The position numbers and the translations under genes were made by a program. DNA of 38,438 nucleotides from an uncultured Acetatifactor sp. (GTDB taxonomy: Bacteria; Bacillota; Clostridia; Lachnospirales; Lachnospiraceae), in assembly GCF_910585425.1 (NCBI RefSeq), contig NZ_CAJUCP010000056.1:1-38438 (forward strand), in the 5' to 3' direction. How positions within the stretch are numbered: the stretch's first letter is position 1; every line of letters starts with the position of its first letter. Below are positions 24,092-32,106 of the stretch, one piece after another. The notes under the pieces are model-generated. The model worked only from the letters and a program-made list of their open reading frames with translations. It ran no database searches and had not been told where the DNA came from.

Positions 24092-24912
24092 CACGCATCC
24101 GCTCCCAACAATTTTATCTTGCTTATCGCAAAGTTCTTCACCGCCTCCATGGGCCCCTTCATGAACAGATCCACCGCCACGATATCCCTGTCTGCTTCCA
24201 GAATCTCATTAAGATAGGCACAACACAGATCCGTGCTGAAATTAACCTTCCTGATTCCGGCCTGGATTGCCTGGCGTATCTGGTCATCCGGCACCCCGGA
24301 ACCGCCGTGGAGCACTAACGCTGCCTCCACCGCCCGATGGATGTGGCGGATTCGGTCGATGGCAAGTTCCGGCTCTTTTATGTAATGGCCATGAGCGGTC
24401 CCCACCATGACAGCCAAAGCCTTTATCCCTGTCTCCTCCGCAAAGCGGACAGCTTCCTCGATATCTGTATAATTAGAAAGGATTTCATCCCTGGCCAGCC
24501 CGATATGTCCCAGCTCTCCTTCCACACTTACGCCAACCATTTCCGCCAGCTCCACAATCCGTCTGGTTTCAGCGATATTTTCCGCAAGAGGCTTTGCCGA
24601 GGCATCCATCATCACGCCGGTGGCACCGTAACGAATGGCGCGCATCACCTCTGCCTGTCCAGCTCCATGGTCAATGTGCAGCACAGCCGGCGTCTCCAGC
24701 TCATCCATAGCCTCCCGCACCAAGGCCGCCACATATCGGGCCTCCCGGGAATCGAACAGCCGGCTGTATATCTGAAAAATCACCGGACTTTTTGTCTCCT
24801 TTGCCGCATTCATGACTCCCAGAACCGTCTCCATATTGTATACATTGAACGCCGGTATGGCGCATCCCCTCTTCTCTGCGATTTCCAAAATCGCCCCTAA
24901 GTCACAGCGCAT
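24091..24912 (-). CDS. Class II (zinc) ketose-bisphosphate aldolase
   Basis: 273 residues, FbaA/GatY/KbaY/IolJ family. Active-site elements are all visible: catalytic Asp81 and zinc ligand His82 in LHIDHGA, Glu133 in VEGELG, zinc ligand His174 in GTAHGHY, and His202 in LHGGSGVP. It would cleave a phosphorylated ketose to dihydroxyacetone phosphate and an aldehyde. Candidates are tagatose-1,6-bisphosphate (from GalNAc) or 2-deoxy-5-keto-gluconate 6-phosphate (inositol route). The choice cannot be made by eye. The ATG is preceded by AGGAGG at 5 bp, and the stop overlaps the kinase start. Confidence 0.92.
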   Translation of the reverse strand: MRCDLGAILEIAEKRGCAIPAFNVYNMETVLGVMNAAKETKSPVIFQIYSRLFDSREARYVAALVREAMDELETPAVLHIDHGAGQAEVMRAIRYGATGVMMDASAKPLAENIAETRRIVELAEMVGVSVEGELGHIGLARDEILSNYTDIEEAVRFAEETGIKALAVMVGTAHGHYIKEPELAIDRIRHIHRAVEAALVLHGGSGVPDDQIRQAIQAGIRKVNFSTDLCCAYLNEILEADRDIVAVDLFMKGPMEAVKNFAISKIKLLGADA

Positions 24913-24949
24913 CCTATCCTCCTGTCTCTAGTCCCGTATCCTTATCCTG

Positions 24950-26440
24950 TCATGGCCTTGCCGTCAGATAATCCCTTTGATAGATTTCCTGCAGCGCATC
25001 ATGGATATCCCTGTATTTTCGGAACAAGGCTTCGTAAATGTTACGATTCTCTGCTATCGGTTCTGTCACAGAATCAATTTCCACACAGGCTGCCGCAGCC
25101 TCCTCATAACCGGAAAACCATCCAATCCCCACAGCGGTGAGCATGGCTGCCCCGAAAGAAGAATCATCTGTCTTCAGCTTTTCCAGCGCTACTCCCAATA
25201 CATCAGCCACAATCTGCCTCCAGAGCGTCCCCTTTGCCCCGCCCCCGATGACGCGTACCCGATTCATTTCCATTCCCAGATTCTTTACCGTATCCATGCA
25301 GTCCCGCAGCGAAAATGCCACGCCTTCCAGGGTCGCCCGTGTAAAATGGTCCTTTGTATGACAGGCGCTGATTCCGATGTAACTGGACTTGAGCCTGGAA
25401 TCATTGTAAGGCGTCAGCTCTCCGTTCAGATAAGGATGAAATATCAGTCCGTCGCTCCCCACGGAAATCTTTTCAGCCGCTTCATTCAGCCGCTCATAAG
25501 GCATTTCCCCCAGGCTGTCCCGATACCAGCGATAGCTGGCAGCGCAGCTGGACGCAGCCGTCCCCGGATACCACAGTCCATCGATTACATGTCTGTAATT
25601 AAATATATACGGAGAATCTACCGCTCTGTCGCTTACGGTACAGATGCGCCCTGCTGTGGCCAGCTTCACTGTTGAGTGGCCCCTCTTCACGTTTCCTGCG
25701 GCAAAGACCTCCATCACGGTATCCGTCGTGCCAATCAGGACTTTTGTCCCTTCCGAAAGCCCATACTCCCGCGCCGCCCTGGCAGTAACGGTTCCCGCCA
25801 TTTCGGCAGGCTCCCGGATTTCAGGCAGCCATTCCATGGGAATCTCTCCAATCCGACAGAGCGTTTCAGACCAGCATTTTTTCTCCTCATCATAGAACAT
25901 GGATCCCATGGCATCTATGGAATCTGTCTCCATAATACCTGTGAGCAAAAAGCGGAGATAATCCTTGGCGAACAAAATATGGCGGATTTTCGACCATATC
26001 TCCGGCTCATGACGGTGAAGCCACATCAACTGCGGCAACGTCCAGACCGTGGTCACTTCATTTTTACACAATTTTCTGATAAGAGCAGCATATTCTGCCT
26101 TAAGGTACTCTGTCTCCCCGGCGCATCTCTGGTCAGTCCACAGAATCGCTCTGCGCAGCAGCTTTCCGTCCTCATCCAGCAGAACCGCCGTGTGAGTCGC
26201 CGCATCGATGGCCAGGGCCTCAATCTCTTTCGGAGGAATCCCTGTCTCCTGATAGATTTTCTGCAAAGCTGCTCCAAAGGCCTTTCCCCAGTCTCCAACA
26301 TCCTGCTCAGCCCAGCCCGGCCTGTCATAATAGGTCGGATATTCACAGCCGCTGTCAGCTACTGTCCTTCCCTCTCTGGAAAGCAGCGTCACTTTCACAG
26401 AACCGCTACCGATATCAATGCCTAATACATAGTTTCCCAT
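24950..26440 (-). CDS. FGGY family carbohydrate kinase (xylulokinase-like)
   Basis: 496 residues, full length. The N-terminal ATPase segment is VLGIDIGSGSVKVTLL, followed by DAATHTAVLLDEDG and ILWTDQR near 107, which matches the xylulokinase-type active-site region. The C-terminal FGGY signature region and adenosine motif are represented by RVRVIGGGAKGTLWRQIVADVLG near 393. The phosphate loop GTTDTVMEVFAAG is near 248. It phosphorylates a free ketose or polyol, the identity of which is unknown. It is the first gene of the nine-gene operon, with AGGAGG 7 bp before its ATG, and follows a TATACT promoter preceded by two direct repeats and an AraC-type box. Confidence 0.92.
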   Translation of the reverse strand: MGNYVLGIDIGSGSVKVTLLSREGRTVADSGCEYPTYYDRPGWAEQDVGDWGKAFGAALQKIYQETGIPPKEIEALAIDAATHTAVLLDEDGKLLRRAILWTDQRCAGETEYLKAEYAALIRKLCKNEVTTVWTLPQLMWLHRHEPEIWSKIRHILFAKDYLRFLLTGIMETDSIDAMGSMFYDEEKKCWSETLCRIGEIPMEWLPEIREPAEMAGTVTARAAREYGLSEGTKVLIGTTDTVMEVFAAGNVKRGHSTVKLATAGRICTVSDRAVDSPYIFNYRHVIDGLWYPGTAASSCAASYRWYRDSLGEMPYERLNEAAEKISVGSDGLIFHPYLNGELTPYNDSRLKSSYIGISACHTKDHFTRATLEGVAFSLRDCMDTVKNLGMEMNRVRVIGGGAKGTLWRQIVADVLGVALEKLKTDDSSFGAAMLTAVGIGWFSGYEEAAAACVEIDSVTEPIAENRNIYEALFRKYRDIHDALQEIYQRDYLTARP

Positions 26441-26477
26441 CCCGAATCCTCCTGGCAGGATTTTCTTGATACACTAA

Positions 26478-26506
26478 AGTATAAACCAGATTTCCCTTTT
26501 GGCTAA
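26478..26506 (-). promoter_or_regulatory. Promoter of the nine-gene oxidoreductase/sugar operon
   Basis: Minus strand TTAGCC (26501-26506), 17-bp spacer, TATACT (26478-26483). The poor -35 suggests activator dependence. Confidence 0.5.
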
Positions 26507-26546
26507 TGCACAATTATGCCTATCCTATGCACAAAACAGCTGTTTT
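26506..26546. promoter_or_regulatory. Candidate AraC-type operator: direct repeats plus shared box
   Basis: ATGCACAA occurs at 26506-26513 and 26527-26534, exactly 21 bp apart, directly abutting the -35. This is the usual geometry for an AraC/XylS dimer site. The distal repeat runs into GCACAAAACAGCTGTT (26529-26544), the relative of the box at 15350-15365, which contains the perfect palindrome AAAACAGCTGTTTT (26533-26546). Confidence 0.5.
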
Positions 26547-26572
26547 CCTCTGTTCTTCCTTAACGTAAAAAG

Positions 26573-26599
26573 AAAAAGGACTGGAAACCCAGTCTTTTT
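26573..26599 (-). terminator. Rho-independent terminator after the Uma2 pseudogene
   Basis: Minus-strand stem of about 11 bp (GACTGG/CCAGTC core extended by A/T pairs and one G-U) with a 4-nt loop, followed by a T-rich tail. Confidence 0.75.
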
Positions 26600-26611
26600 C
26601 TACTGTCACCA

Positions 26612-27102
26612 CTATTCAATATTTATTCCTGAAAAATCGATTTCGAAATCTTCATATATTCCGGTTTTTAAGCTATCAGCGAATGTATATTCCGCAACTG
26701 TGTCATGTCCAAAATCATATCCCATGGTACATAATTTTTATTATAATCCATTGAACGGCTTGATGGCGAAACAATTTCGATAATCCAATCAGACGCGCCC
26801 TTGTAGCCTTGGTCTGTGAGTTTATTTTTATCACAAATTATAGAAATATCAGGCTCAAGATAAATTCTATCGTCCCCACTCAAAAATACCGCAAATGGCG
26901 AAGGGTATACTTCGCCATCTCCGTTTTTATCTTGAATGTAATTAAAAATGCTGTTTGATAACACCATAACAAGTCTTTGATGAATTCTGTCAGGTGCTGC
27001 CATCATATATAATTCGCCGTCAATCAGTTCCGCCCTTTGTCCGTCTGGTAAATTGTAAATATCATCTATTGAATAAAGCTCAATCTGTCTTGCCGCATCC
27101 AT
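26612..27102 (-). pseudogene. Uma2 (DUF820) family endonuclease-like gene, internally deleted and frameshifted
   Basis: The first about 127 residues from the ATG at 27102 are a normal Uma2 N-terminus: LPDGQRAELIDGELYMMAAP, LEPDISII and DWIIEIVSPSSRSMDYNK, which carry the Glu, Asp and Glu of the nuclease-like fold. The frame then ends prematurely at 26668. In another frame the sequence resumes as YDFGHDTVAEYTFADSL and GIYEDFEIDF, the usual Uma2 C-terminus, ending at 26612. About 25-30 residues, including the expected K-x-Y-x-x-x-G-V-x-E-Y-W block, are missing at the junction near 26735-26745. The ATG lies 4 bp after the dUTPase stop, so it was probably cotranscribed with that gene. Confidence 0.8.
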
Positions 27103-27106
27103 CTCT

Positions 27107-27619
27107 CTACCCCGTGGTGCTCCCCAACCCTCCGTTGCGCACCCCGGAGGCCTCATCGTCCACCGTGATTCCGTACTCGATGAAGATTCCCTGGGCGAAG
27201 CCCGTGCCCTGGGGCACCTCCACTGTCCTGCCCTCATTGGTGTCATTGGTCATTTTGATGAAGATATGCCCCTCATTGTCGGAGTTGAAATAATCGCTGT
27301 CGATGATTCCCACCGTGTTGTTCATCTGCAGGCGGTATTTGAAGCCCAGGCCGCTCCTGGGGTAAATCTTCAACACCCAATCTTCGTCTATTTTCGCACG
27401 GATTCCCGTAGGAATCTTAATCGTCTCCCCGGGCCCCAGGCGAAAGGTAAACGGCGCAAAGAAATCGTATCCAGCGCTGCCTTTCGTGGCCCGCCCGGGA
27501 AGCGGCAGCTTCTCGTATATTTCCCTGATATCCCCATCGGAGTACTGAGGGAAATCTTCTCTTACGGCTCCCTGGAAATTCTCGAAACTCACCTTGAAAA
27601 ACTGCGCAACTCTCTTCAT
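27107..27619 (-). CDS. dut: dUTPase (dUTP diphosphatase family)
   Basis: 170 residues. Trimeric dUTPase motifs are in order: AGYDFFAP (motif 1), PRSGLGFKY (motif 2), NNTVGIIDSDY (motif 3), GTGFAQGIF (motif 4) and RNGGLGSTTG at the C-terminus (motif 5). An N-terminal extension of about 45 residues precedes motif 1, as in several clostridial dUTPases. It hydrolyses dUTP to dUMP and pyrophosphate, keeping uracil out of DNA, and it sits sensibly after the ribonucleotide reductase genes. The ATG at 27619 has GGGGAGG 5 bp upstream; a frame opening at 27790 covers non-coding leader. A Uma2 pseudogene follows. Confidence 0.93.
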   Translation of the reverse strand: MKRVAQFFKVSFENFQGAVREDFPQYSDGDIREIYEKLPLPGRATKGSAGYDFFAPFTFRLGPGETIKIPTGIRAKIDEDWVLKIYPRSGLGFKYRLQMNNTVGIIDSDYFNSDNEGHIFIKMTNDTNEGRTVEVPQGTGFAQGIFIEYGITVDDEASGVRNGGLGSTTG

Positions 27620-27718
27620 GTTTCCTCCCCGGCCAATCGCCTGTCCCTGGCGGTTCTCCCGCCTCTTTCCCACAACACTGCATCGCCAAAACGGCAAAAT
27701 CCCATTAAATACGTCTCC

Positions 27719-27742
27719 GGCTCCCCGCAATGCAGGGAAGCC
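27719..27742. other. Imperfect hairpin in the nrdG-dut gap
   Basis: GGCTCCCC (27719-27726) and GGGAAGCC (27735-27742) form an imperfect GC-rich stem in the 242-bp gap between nrdG and dut. No T-run follows closely on the minus strand. I see no gene in the gap. Confidence 0.35.
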
Positions 27743-27861
27743 ATATCCTGGCACGGAAATCAAGCACTGATTACTCGGGAATTCATGCACCGGCGTACTC
27801 GTTCCGATATCCGAAGCTCAGCACCCCGGAAGCGAATCTATGCAGCTCCCATGACCGACGC

Positions 27862-28422
27862 TCAGTCACAGCACCCGCACACATCCCCCGGCTTCTGGGC
27901 TATCGTATACTCCTGCGCGTAATTTCCGCAATGCAGCACGGGAACCAGCGGATTCTCCTGAGCAAGCGTCCGCTTCACGTCAATCACCCTCTGGTTGGCG
28001 CTGCCCTTCCACAAAAGCTTCACGTCCTTCTCCGCCTCATGGAACTCCCCGTCCACCACCACGTCTATGTATTTCATGGCAGGATAATGCAGAATATCCT
28101 CCCACCTATCCCCGGTGTAGAGCCAGATGGTCTTATCCGGATACCGCTCCCTGATCTCAGCCATCAGGCATCTCACATCCATCCTGTTGGCAGGGTGCAG
28201 CGGATCTCCCCCGGAAAAGGTGATGCCCGAGATATAATCTTTCTCCAACTGCTCGAAAATCTCCTGCCTGGCCGCCTCGTCGAAGAGCAGCCCTCCATCC
28301 GGGTCCCAGGTGAGGGGATTCTGGCAGCCCCTGCAGCAATGACTGCAGCCCGCCAGCCAGAGCACCACCCGAAGCCCGTCGCCATTGAGCATGTCATCAG
28401 TCGTTATATTGTGATACCTCAT
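27862..28422 (-). CDS. nrdG: Anaerobic ribonucleotide reductase activating enzyme (radical SAM)
   Basis: 186 residues. The radical-SAM CX3CX2C motif is GCSHCCRGC at about residues 25-33, followed by the SAM-binding GGDPL motif near 71 (ITFSGGDPLHP) and WLYTGDRW near 100. It uses SAM and a [4Fe-4S] cluster to make the glycyl radical in NrdD. The C-terminus is Cys-rich (DVCGCCD), an additional feature seen in some clostridial NrdG. It lies 155 bp downstream of nrdD on the same strand with GGGAG about 9 bp from its ATG, and no obvious separate promoter is visible, so it is probably cotranscribed. Confidence 0.95.
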   Translation of the reverse strand: MRYHNITTDDMLNGDGLRVVLWLAGCSHCCRGCQNPLTWDPDGGLLFDEAARQEIFEQLEKDYISGITFSGGDPLHPANRMDVRCLMAEIRERYPDKTIWLYTGDRWEDILHYPAMKYIDVVVDGEFHEAEKDVKLLWKGSANQRVIDVKRTLAQENPLVPVLHCGNYAQEYTIAQKPGDVCGCCD

Positions 28423-28577
28423 TGTTTCGTTCTCCCGCCTGTCTTAAATCTCATGCCGCGCACAGGGCCTTCCCTCCGGCGAACCTCCCGGACCTGCACG
28501 GCTCCATTCCTTGGATTCTCATGCCTGCCATGCCCGCGCTACCGGAAATTTTTCCTGTCTCACATGCTTTCCCTACC

Positions 28578-30758
28578 TCACATGCTCTTCCGCTCCGCGA
28601 TCTCCGCCATCTTGGCCTCATTGAGCCTGGTGTCCCCGTGCACCCGGGAATAGGACAGATAGCCGTTCATGCGGTCTATTTTGGTCAGGTTCCGGCTGCC
28701 GCACTTGGGACAGACGTCCATCTCCAGCTCCTGGTGCCCGCAGTCGTCGCAGTAGGCCAAGGACAGGTTCACGCCCTCATAGAAGCCCAGATCCATGGCC
28801 CGGCGGATCAGCGTCCTGATCGCTTCGATGTTATAATCTATGGGATATTTCACATACTGAATCTTCCCACCGTTGCTCAGATCCCAGAACCGGTCCTCCA
28901 GATCCTGTTTCCTGATGGGGGTAATGTCTTCTGTCACATGGCAGTGGAAGCTGTTGCTCACATACTCCCTGTCGGAGACGCCCTCCACGATGCCGTATTT
29001 GTTGCGGAACTGCTTCACCTGCAGGCCGCACAGGTTCTCCGCCGGCGTGCCGTAGATTGCGTACAGGTTGCCGTCCGCCTCCTTGAATTCATTTATCCGC
29101 TTGTTGATATATTCCAGCACCTCGATGGCGAATTCCCCGTCCTCCACCAGAGACTTGCCGTTGTACAGCTCCTGGAGCTCGTTCAGGGCCGTGATGCCGA
29201 AGCTGGCGGTGGCGGATTTCAGCAGCGGCTTAATCTTGTCCGAGAGCTTCAGATGCCCGCCCAGGAAGCCGCCCTCGCAGTAGGCCAGCGGGTTGGTGGA
29301 TGCCCGCATCTCCCCCAGATAGGCATAGGTGCGGATGTGGAGCTGTCGAATCAGGTTCAGATAATAGTCCAGCACCTCATAGAAATCCCGGCTCTCCTTT
29401 CGGGACTTGGCCAGAATCATGGGCAGGTGCAGGGACACGGCCCCGATATTGAACCGCCCTACGAATACGGGCTTGTCCGCATCATCCGCCGGATGCATGC
29501 CGCCCCTCTCGTACCAGGGGGATAAGAACGCCCGGCATCCCATGGGAGACACGATACGTCCGTACTGCTTGTACATGCTGGCCACATAGCCCTTCCCCGT
29601 CAGGCTCAGCCAGTCGGGATACATGGTCTTGGCGGAGCACTGCACCCCTGCCTCGAACACATCCTCCAGAGGCTTTCCCGGGCCGTGGAGATTCTCGTCA
29701 TAGAGGAATACGATTTTCGGGAACAGCACCGGTTTCTTATGCTCCTTCTTGCCCTGGCCGCCCCGGCGCACCTCCAGCATGGTCAGGGTGGCAAGCTTGG
29801 CGAACCGCCCGGTGCCGGTGCCCGCCGTCACGGTGATGAAGGGGTAATCCCCTCTGCTGCTGCCCACCGTGTTGAACTTGTACTCCCAGCCCTGGAAGCC
29901 CTGCTCGAACTCCCTGACCACATCCTCGTAGGCCTCCTTCTCGGCCTTTCTCTCCTCTATCCCAAGGCGCGTATATTTCTCAATGTAACGCCGATAAGAC
30001 TTCTCCGCGTAAGGCTCCAGAATCAGATCCACGCTGGGCACAGTGAATCCGCCGTACTGCTGGCTGGCGGCGCTGAGCACGATGTCCCCGATAACATCGA
30101 AGGCCACGTCCAGGGACTTAGGCTCATTGTACCACACATTGCCCATCTCGAAGCCGCCGCTGAGGACATTCTGCACGTCGAAGAGGCAGCAGTTCATGGT
30201 GTCCCTCCTGGCGGACATGTCGTGGACATAGATATAGCCGTCCCGGCAGGCCTGGATTTCCTCCGTGGTCATGAAGAACTTCTGGTACAGCTCCTTGTTC
30301 AGCTGGTTGAACACAAGGCTGCGCTTGGTGGCCACCAGCGCGGAGTCCGTGTTGGCGTTCTCCTTGTCGCCGATGTACATGATGGACTGGCTCTTCTTAT
30401 ACACATCGTCCAGCATCCGCACGAAGTCCTGCTTGTAGTTGCGGTAATCCCGGTAGCTCTTGGCCACCACGGGCTTCACCTGCTCCAGGGCGCTCTCCAC
30501 GATATTGTGCATGACTGGAATGGGCACCTCGTCCATGTCCAGCTCGTCCACCTTTTCAATCACGTACTGGCAGATCAGGCCTTCTTCCTTCTCCGTGAAC
30601 TTGGCCAATGCCCTGTAGGCGCTCTTCGCCACCGCGTTGATTACCTTCTGTACGTTGAAGTTTTCCTTGCTGCCATCCTTTTTGATGACATATACTTCTT
30701 TCGCCGGTCTGTATGCCTCGCCGTAGTTGACTTCTTCCTTCGCTGCCTGCTCGTTCTC
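28578..30758 (-). CDS. nrdD: Anaerobic (class III) ribonucleoside-triphosphate reductase
   Basis: 726 residues. An N-terminal ATP-cone (VIKKDGSKENFNVQKV, about 20-110) for allosteric control is followed by the ten-stranded catalytic barrel. A zinc-binding site near the end has two Cys pairs (CDDC and CPKC), and the glycyl-radical loop is RMNGYL with the radical glycine at about residue 699. Active-site Cys-containing blocks such as MNCCLFDVQNVLSGGF are visible near 185. The enzyme makes dNTPs without oxygen. The ATG at 30758 is chosen because AAGGAG lies 9 bp upstream; an in-frame ATG at 30779 has a poorer site. Its leader carries two NrdR boxes and a consensus promoter. Confidence 0.95.
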   Translation of the reverse strand, partial: ENEQAAKEEVNYGEAYRPAKEVYVIKKDGSKENFNVQKVINAVAKSAYRALAKFTEKEEGLICQYVIEKVDELDMDEVPIPVMHNIVESALEQVKPVVAKSYRDYRNYKQDFVRMLDDVYKKSQSIMYIGDKENANTDSALVATKRSLVFNQLNKELYQKFFMTTEEIQACRDGYIYVHDMSARRDTMNCCLFDVQNVLSGGFEMGNVWYNEPKSLDVAFDVIGDIVLSAASQQYGGFTVPSVDLILEPYAEKSYRRYIEKYTRLGIEERKAEKEAYEDVVREFEQGFQGWEYKFNTVGSSRGDYPFITVTAGTGTGRFAKLATLTMLEVRRGGQGKKEHKKPVLFPKIVFLYDENLHGPGKPLEDVFEAGVQCSAKTMYPDWLSLTGKGYVASMYKQYGRIVSPMGCRAFLSPWYERGGMHPADDADKPVFVGRFNIGAVSLHLPMILAKSRKESRDFYEVLDYYLNLIRQLHIRTYAYLGEMRASTNPLAYCEGGFLGGHLKLSDKIKPLLKSATASFGITALNELQELYNGKSLVEDGEFAIEVLEYINKRINEFKEADGNLYAIYGTPAENLCGLQVKQFRNKYGIVEGVSDREYVSNSFHCHVTEDITPIRKQDLEDRFWDLSNGGKIQYVKYPIDYNIEAIRTLIRRAMDLGFYEGVNLSLAYCDDCGHQELEMDVCPKCGSRNLTKIDRMNGYLSYSRVHGDTRLNEAKMAEIAERKSM

Positions 30759-30865
30759 CATATGAACGCTCTCCTTCATTGCCCCTAGCCCCCGTTTCCT
30801 TGTCCTTGCTGAATCACTGCCCTCCTTCCATGGAAAGAGAGCCATCCATAAGACACCCACTAAAT

Positions 30866-30909
30866 ACAAAATATAGTGTTTCTCTTTTTTTAATTCCAAT
30901 ATATAGTGT
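30866..30909. promoter_or_regulatory. NrdR operator (two NrdR boxes)
   Basis: On the minus strand ACACTATATATTGG (30896-30909) and ACACTATATTTTGT (30866-30879) match the NrdR box (consensus acaCwAtATaTwgtgt) and are 30 bp apart, three helical turns, just downstream of the predicted transcription start. Confidence 0.85.
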
Positions 30910-30921
30910 CGTGTACATACT

Positions 30922-30950
30922 AGTATATGAAAAAAGGCCGGGCTTGTCAA
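30922..30950 (-). promoter_or_regulatory. nrdD promoter
   Basis: Minus strand consensus TTGACA (30945-30950), 17-bp spacer, TATACT (30922-30927). It gives a leader of about 155 nt containing the NrdR boxes. Confidence 0.85.
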
Positions 30951-30963
30951 TGTAAAATTTGGA

Positions 30964-30994
30964 AAAATCCGCCCGGTATGACAGGGCGAATTTT
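30964..30994 (-). terminator. Rho-independent terminator-like hairpin downstream of the AraC-GGDEF gene
   Basis: CGCCC/GGGCG core (30970-30974 and 30984-30988) extended by A/T pairs. The minus-strand 3' arm ends in a T-run. The 184-bp gap between nrdD upstream DNA and the stop at 31135 holds nothing else I can support. Confidence 0.65.
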
Positions 30995-31134
30995 ATTACA
31001 TCTATATAGTATAATCTCTCTCGTCAAAGGCCCTATCTCTCAAACAGCACATTCCGGAAATCCTTATCCCGTATGGCCCGATGGGCAGTCCACTCATATC
31101 CCTCCTTCAGAACCGGGAATGCATCGGAAAGCTT

Positions 31135-31944
31135 TCAGTCCCTCCCTGTCCGGATCGCCTCATAAATCGCCTCATGCAGCCCCGTATACAGCTCGTCATA
31201 GCGAACATGCTTCTGCTCCAGCCTGACAGCCGTGGTATGCAGGTACAGCGGGACCTCCCTGCCCTCGCCGGAAAAGCTCTCCCCGTTCCTGGCCCTGATT
31301 TCCTCAGCGATGGCCTCCGCGTAGGACTCCTCTCTGCTGTCCGTGAGGATGCAGAATTCATCCCCGCCGATGCGGAATACCAGGTCCCCCTCTCCCGCCG
31401 CCGCGCTCATGCGCTCCATGGCCTCAATGATGGCCAGATCCCCTGCCCTGTGGGAAATCTCATTGATGCGCATCATCTCTTTCACATCGCAGCAGATGAA
31501 AAAGCAGTCCTTCCTCTCCTGAAACAAATCGTACAGCTCACTGATATCCACATGCCTGTTGCTCATCATACATTGACCTCCATTCTCTGCCGGTATCCGA
31601 AGCCTCGGATACAGCTCATACTTCATCTTCCGAAATTCCGATGGTCTACAGTTCCATACCTGCCTGAACGCGCGCGCAAAGGATTCGTGTGTGCTGTACC
31701 CGTACTCCAGGGCAATGTCCAGGATGGTCCTATCCGGGCTGCCCGCTAGGAGCCTCGCCGCCTGCATCATCCTCCTGCGGATGACATAGTCGTGGACGGA
31801 TATCCGGTTCACACAGCGAAAGGTCTTTTCCAGGGTGGATTTGGAGCAGAAGCATGCGGCCGCCACATCCTCCGTCCGGATGTCATCCCGCAGATGCCCT
31901 TCAATATATTCCAGCGCTGTCAGCAGCAGCTCCACACGACGCAT
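31135..31944 (-). CDS. AraC-type HTH protein fused to a GGDEF domain
   Basis: 269 residues. The N-terminal about 108 residues are an AraC DNA-binding domain with both helix-turn-helix units (EDVAAACFCSKSTLEKTFR and LDIALEYGYSTHESFARAFRQ, then the RPSEFRK ending). The rest is a compact GGDEF domain: FFICCDVKEMMRINE near 148 (metal-site Asp), SHRAGDLAI near 166 and the intact motif FRIGGDEFCIL near 200. The motif could support diguanylate cyclase activity. The domain order (HTH first, GGDEF second) is uncommon. It is a single gene with a TATAAT box (31978-31983) and terminators on both sides, and its targets are unknown. Confidence 0.88.
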   Translation of the reverse strand: MRRVELLLTALEYIEGHLRDDIRTEDVAAACFCSKSTLEKTFRCVNRISVHDYVIRRRMMQAARLLAGSPDRTILDIALEYGYSTHESFARAFRQVWNCRPSEFRKMKYELYPRLRIPAENGGQCMMSNRHVDISELYDLFQERKDCFFICCDVKEMMRINEISHRAGDLAIIEAMERMSAAAGEGDLVFRIGGDEFCILTDSREESYAEAIAEEIRARNGESFSGEGREVPLYLHTTAVRLEQKHVRYDELYTGLHEAIYEAIRTGRD

Positions 31945-32041
31945 CCCAAATCACGCCCCTTTCGATATCGTGGTTCCATTATAGCAGGGATTCGGGGGAA
32001 AGACTTGACTTTTTGAGTCGATTCAGGCCTGAAATGAAAAA

Positions 32042-32075
32042 GGTGCAAAGCCTGACCCGGTAAAGACTTTGCACC
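32042..32075 (-). terminator. Rho-independent terminator after the second small gene
   Basis: GGTGCAAAG (32042-32050) pairs with CTTTGCACC (32067-32075), 9 bp perfect. On the minus strand it is followed by TTTTTCATTT. Confidence 0.85.
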
Positions 32076-32106
32076 CTGTTTCGTATCTGCTATTCAGTTG
32101 CGGGAC

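Noticed and set aside
16296..26440. Complete myo-inositol operon
   Set aside because: IolB-like, PfkB and class II aldolase genes fit the lower pathway, but no iolG, iolD, iolE or iolA is present in the window.
31002..31097. 31-codon minus-strand frame after a good AAGGAGGG
   Set aside because: The ribosome binding site is only 3 bp from the ATG, the peptide has no recognisable feature, and it lies between two other genes. Possible, but not supported enough to list.
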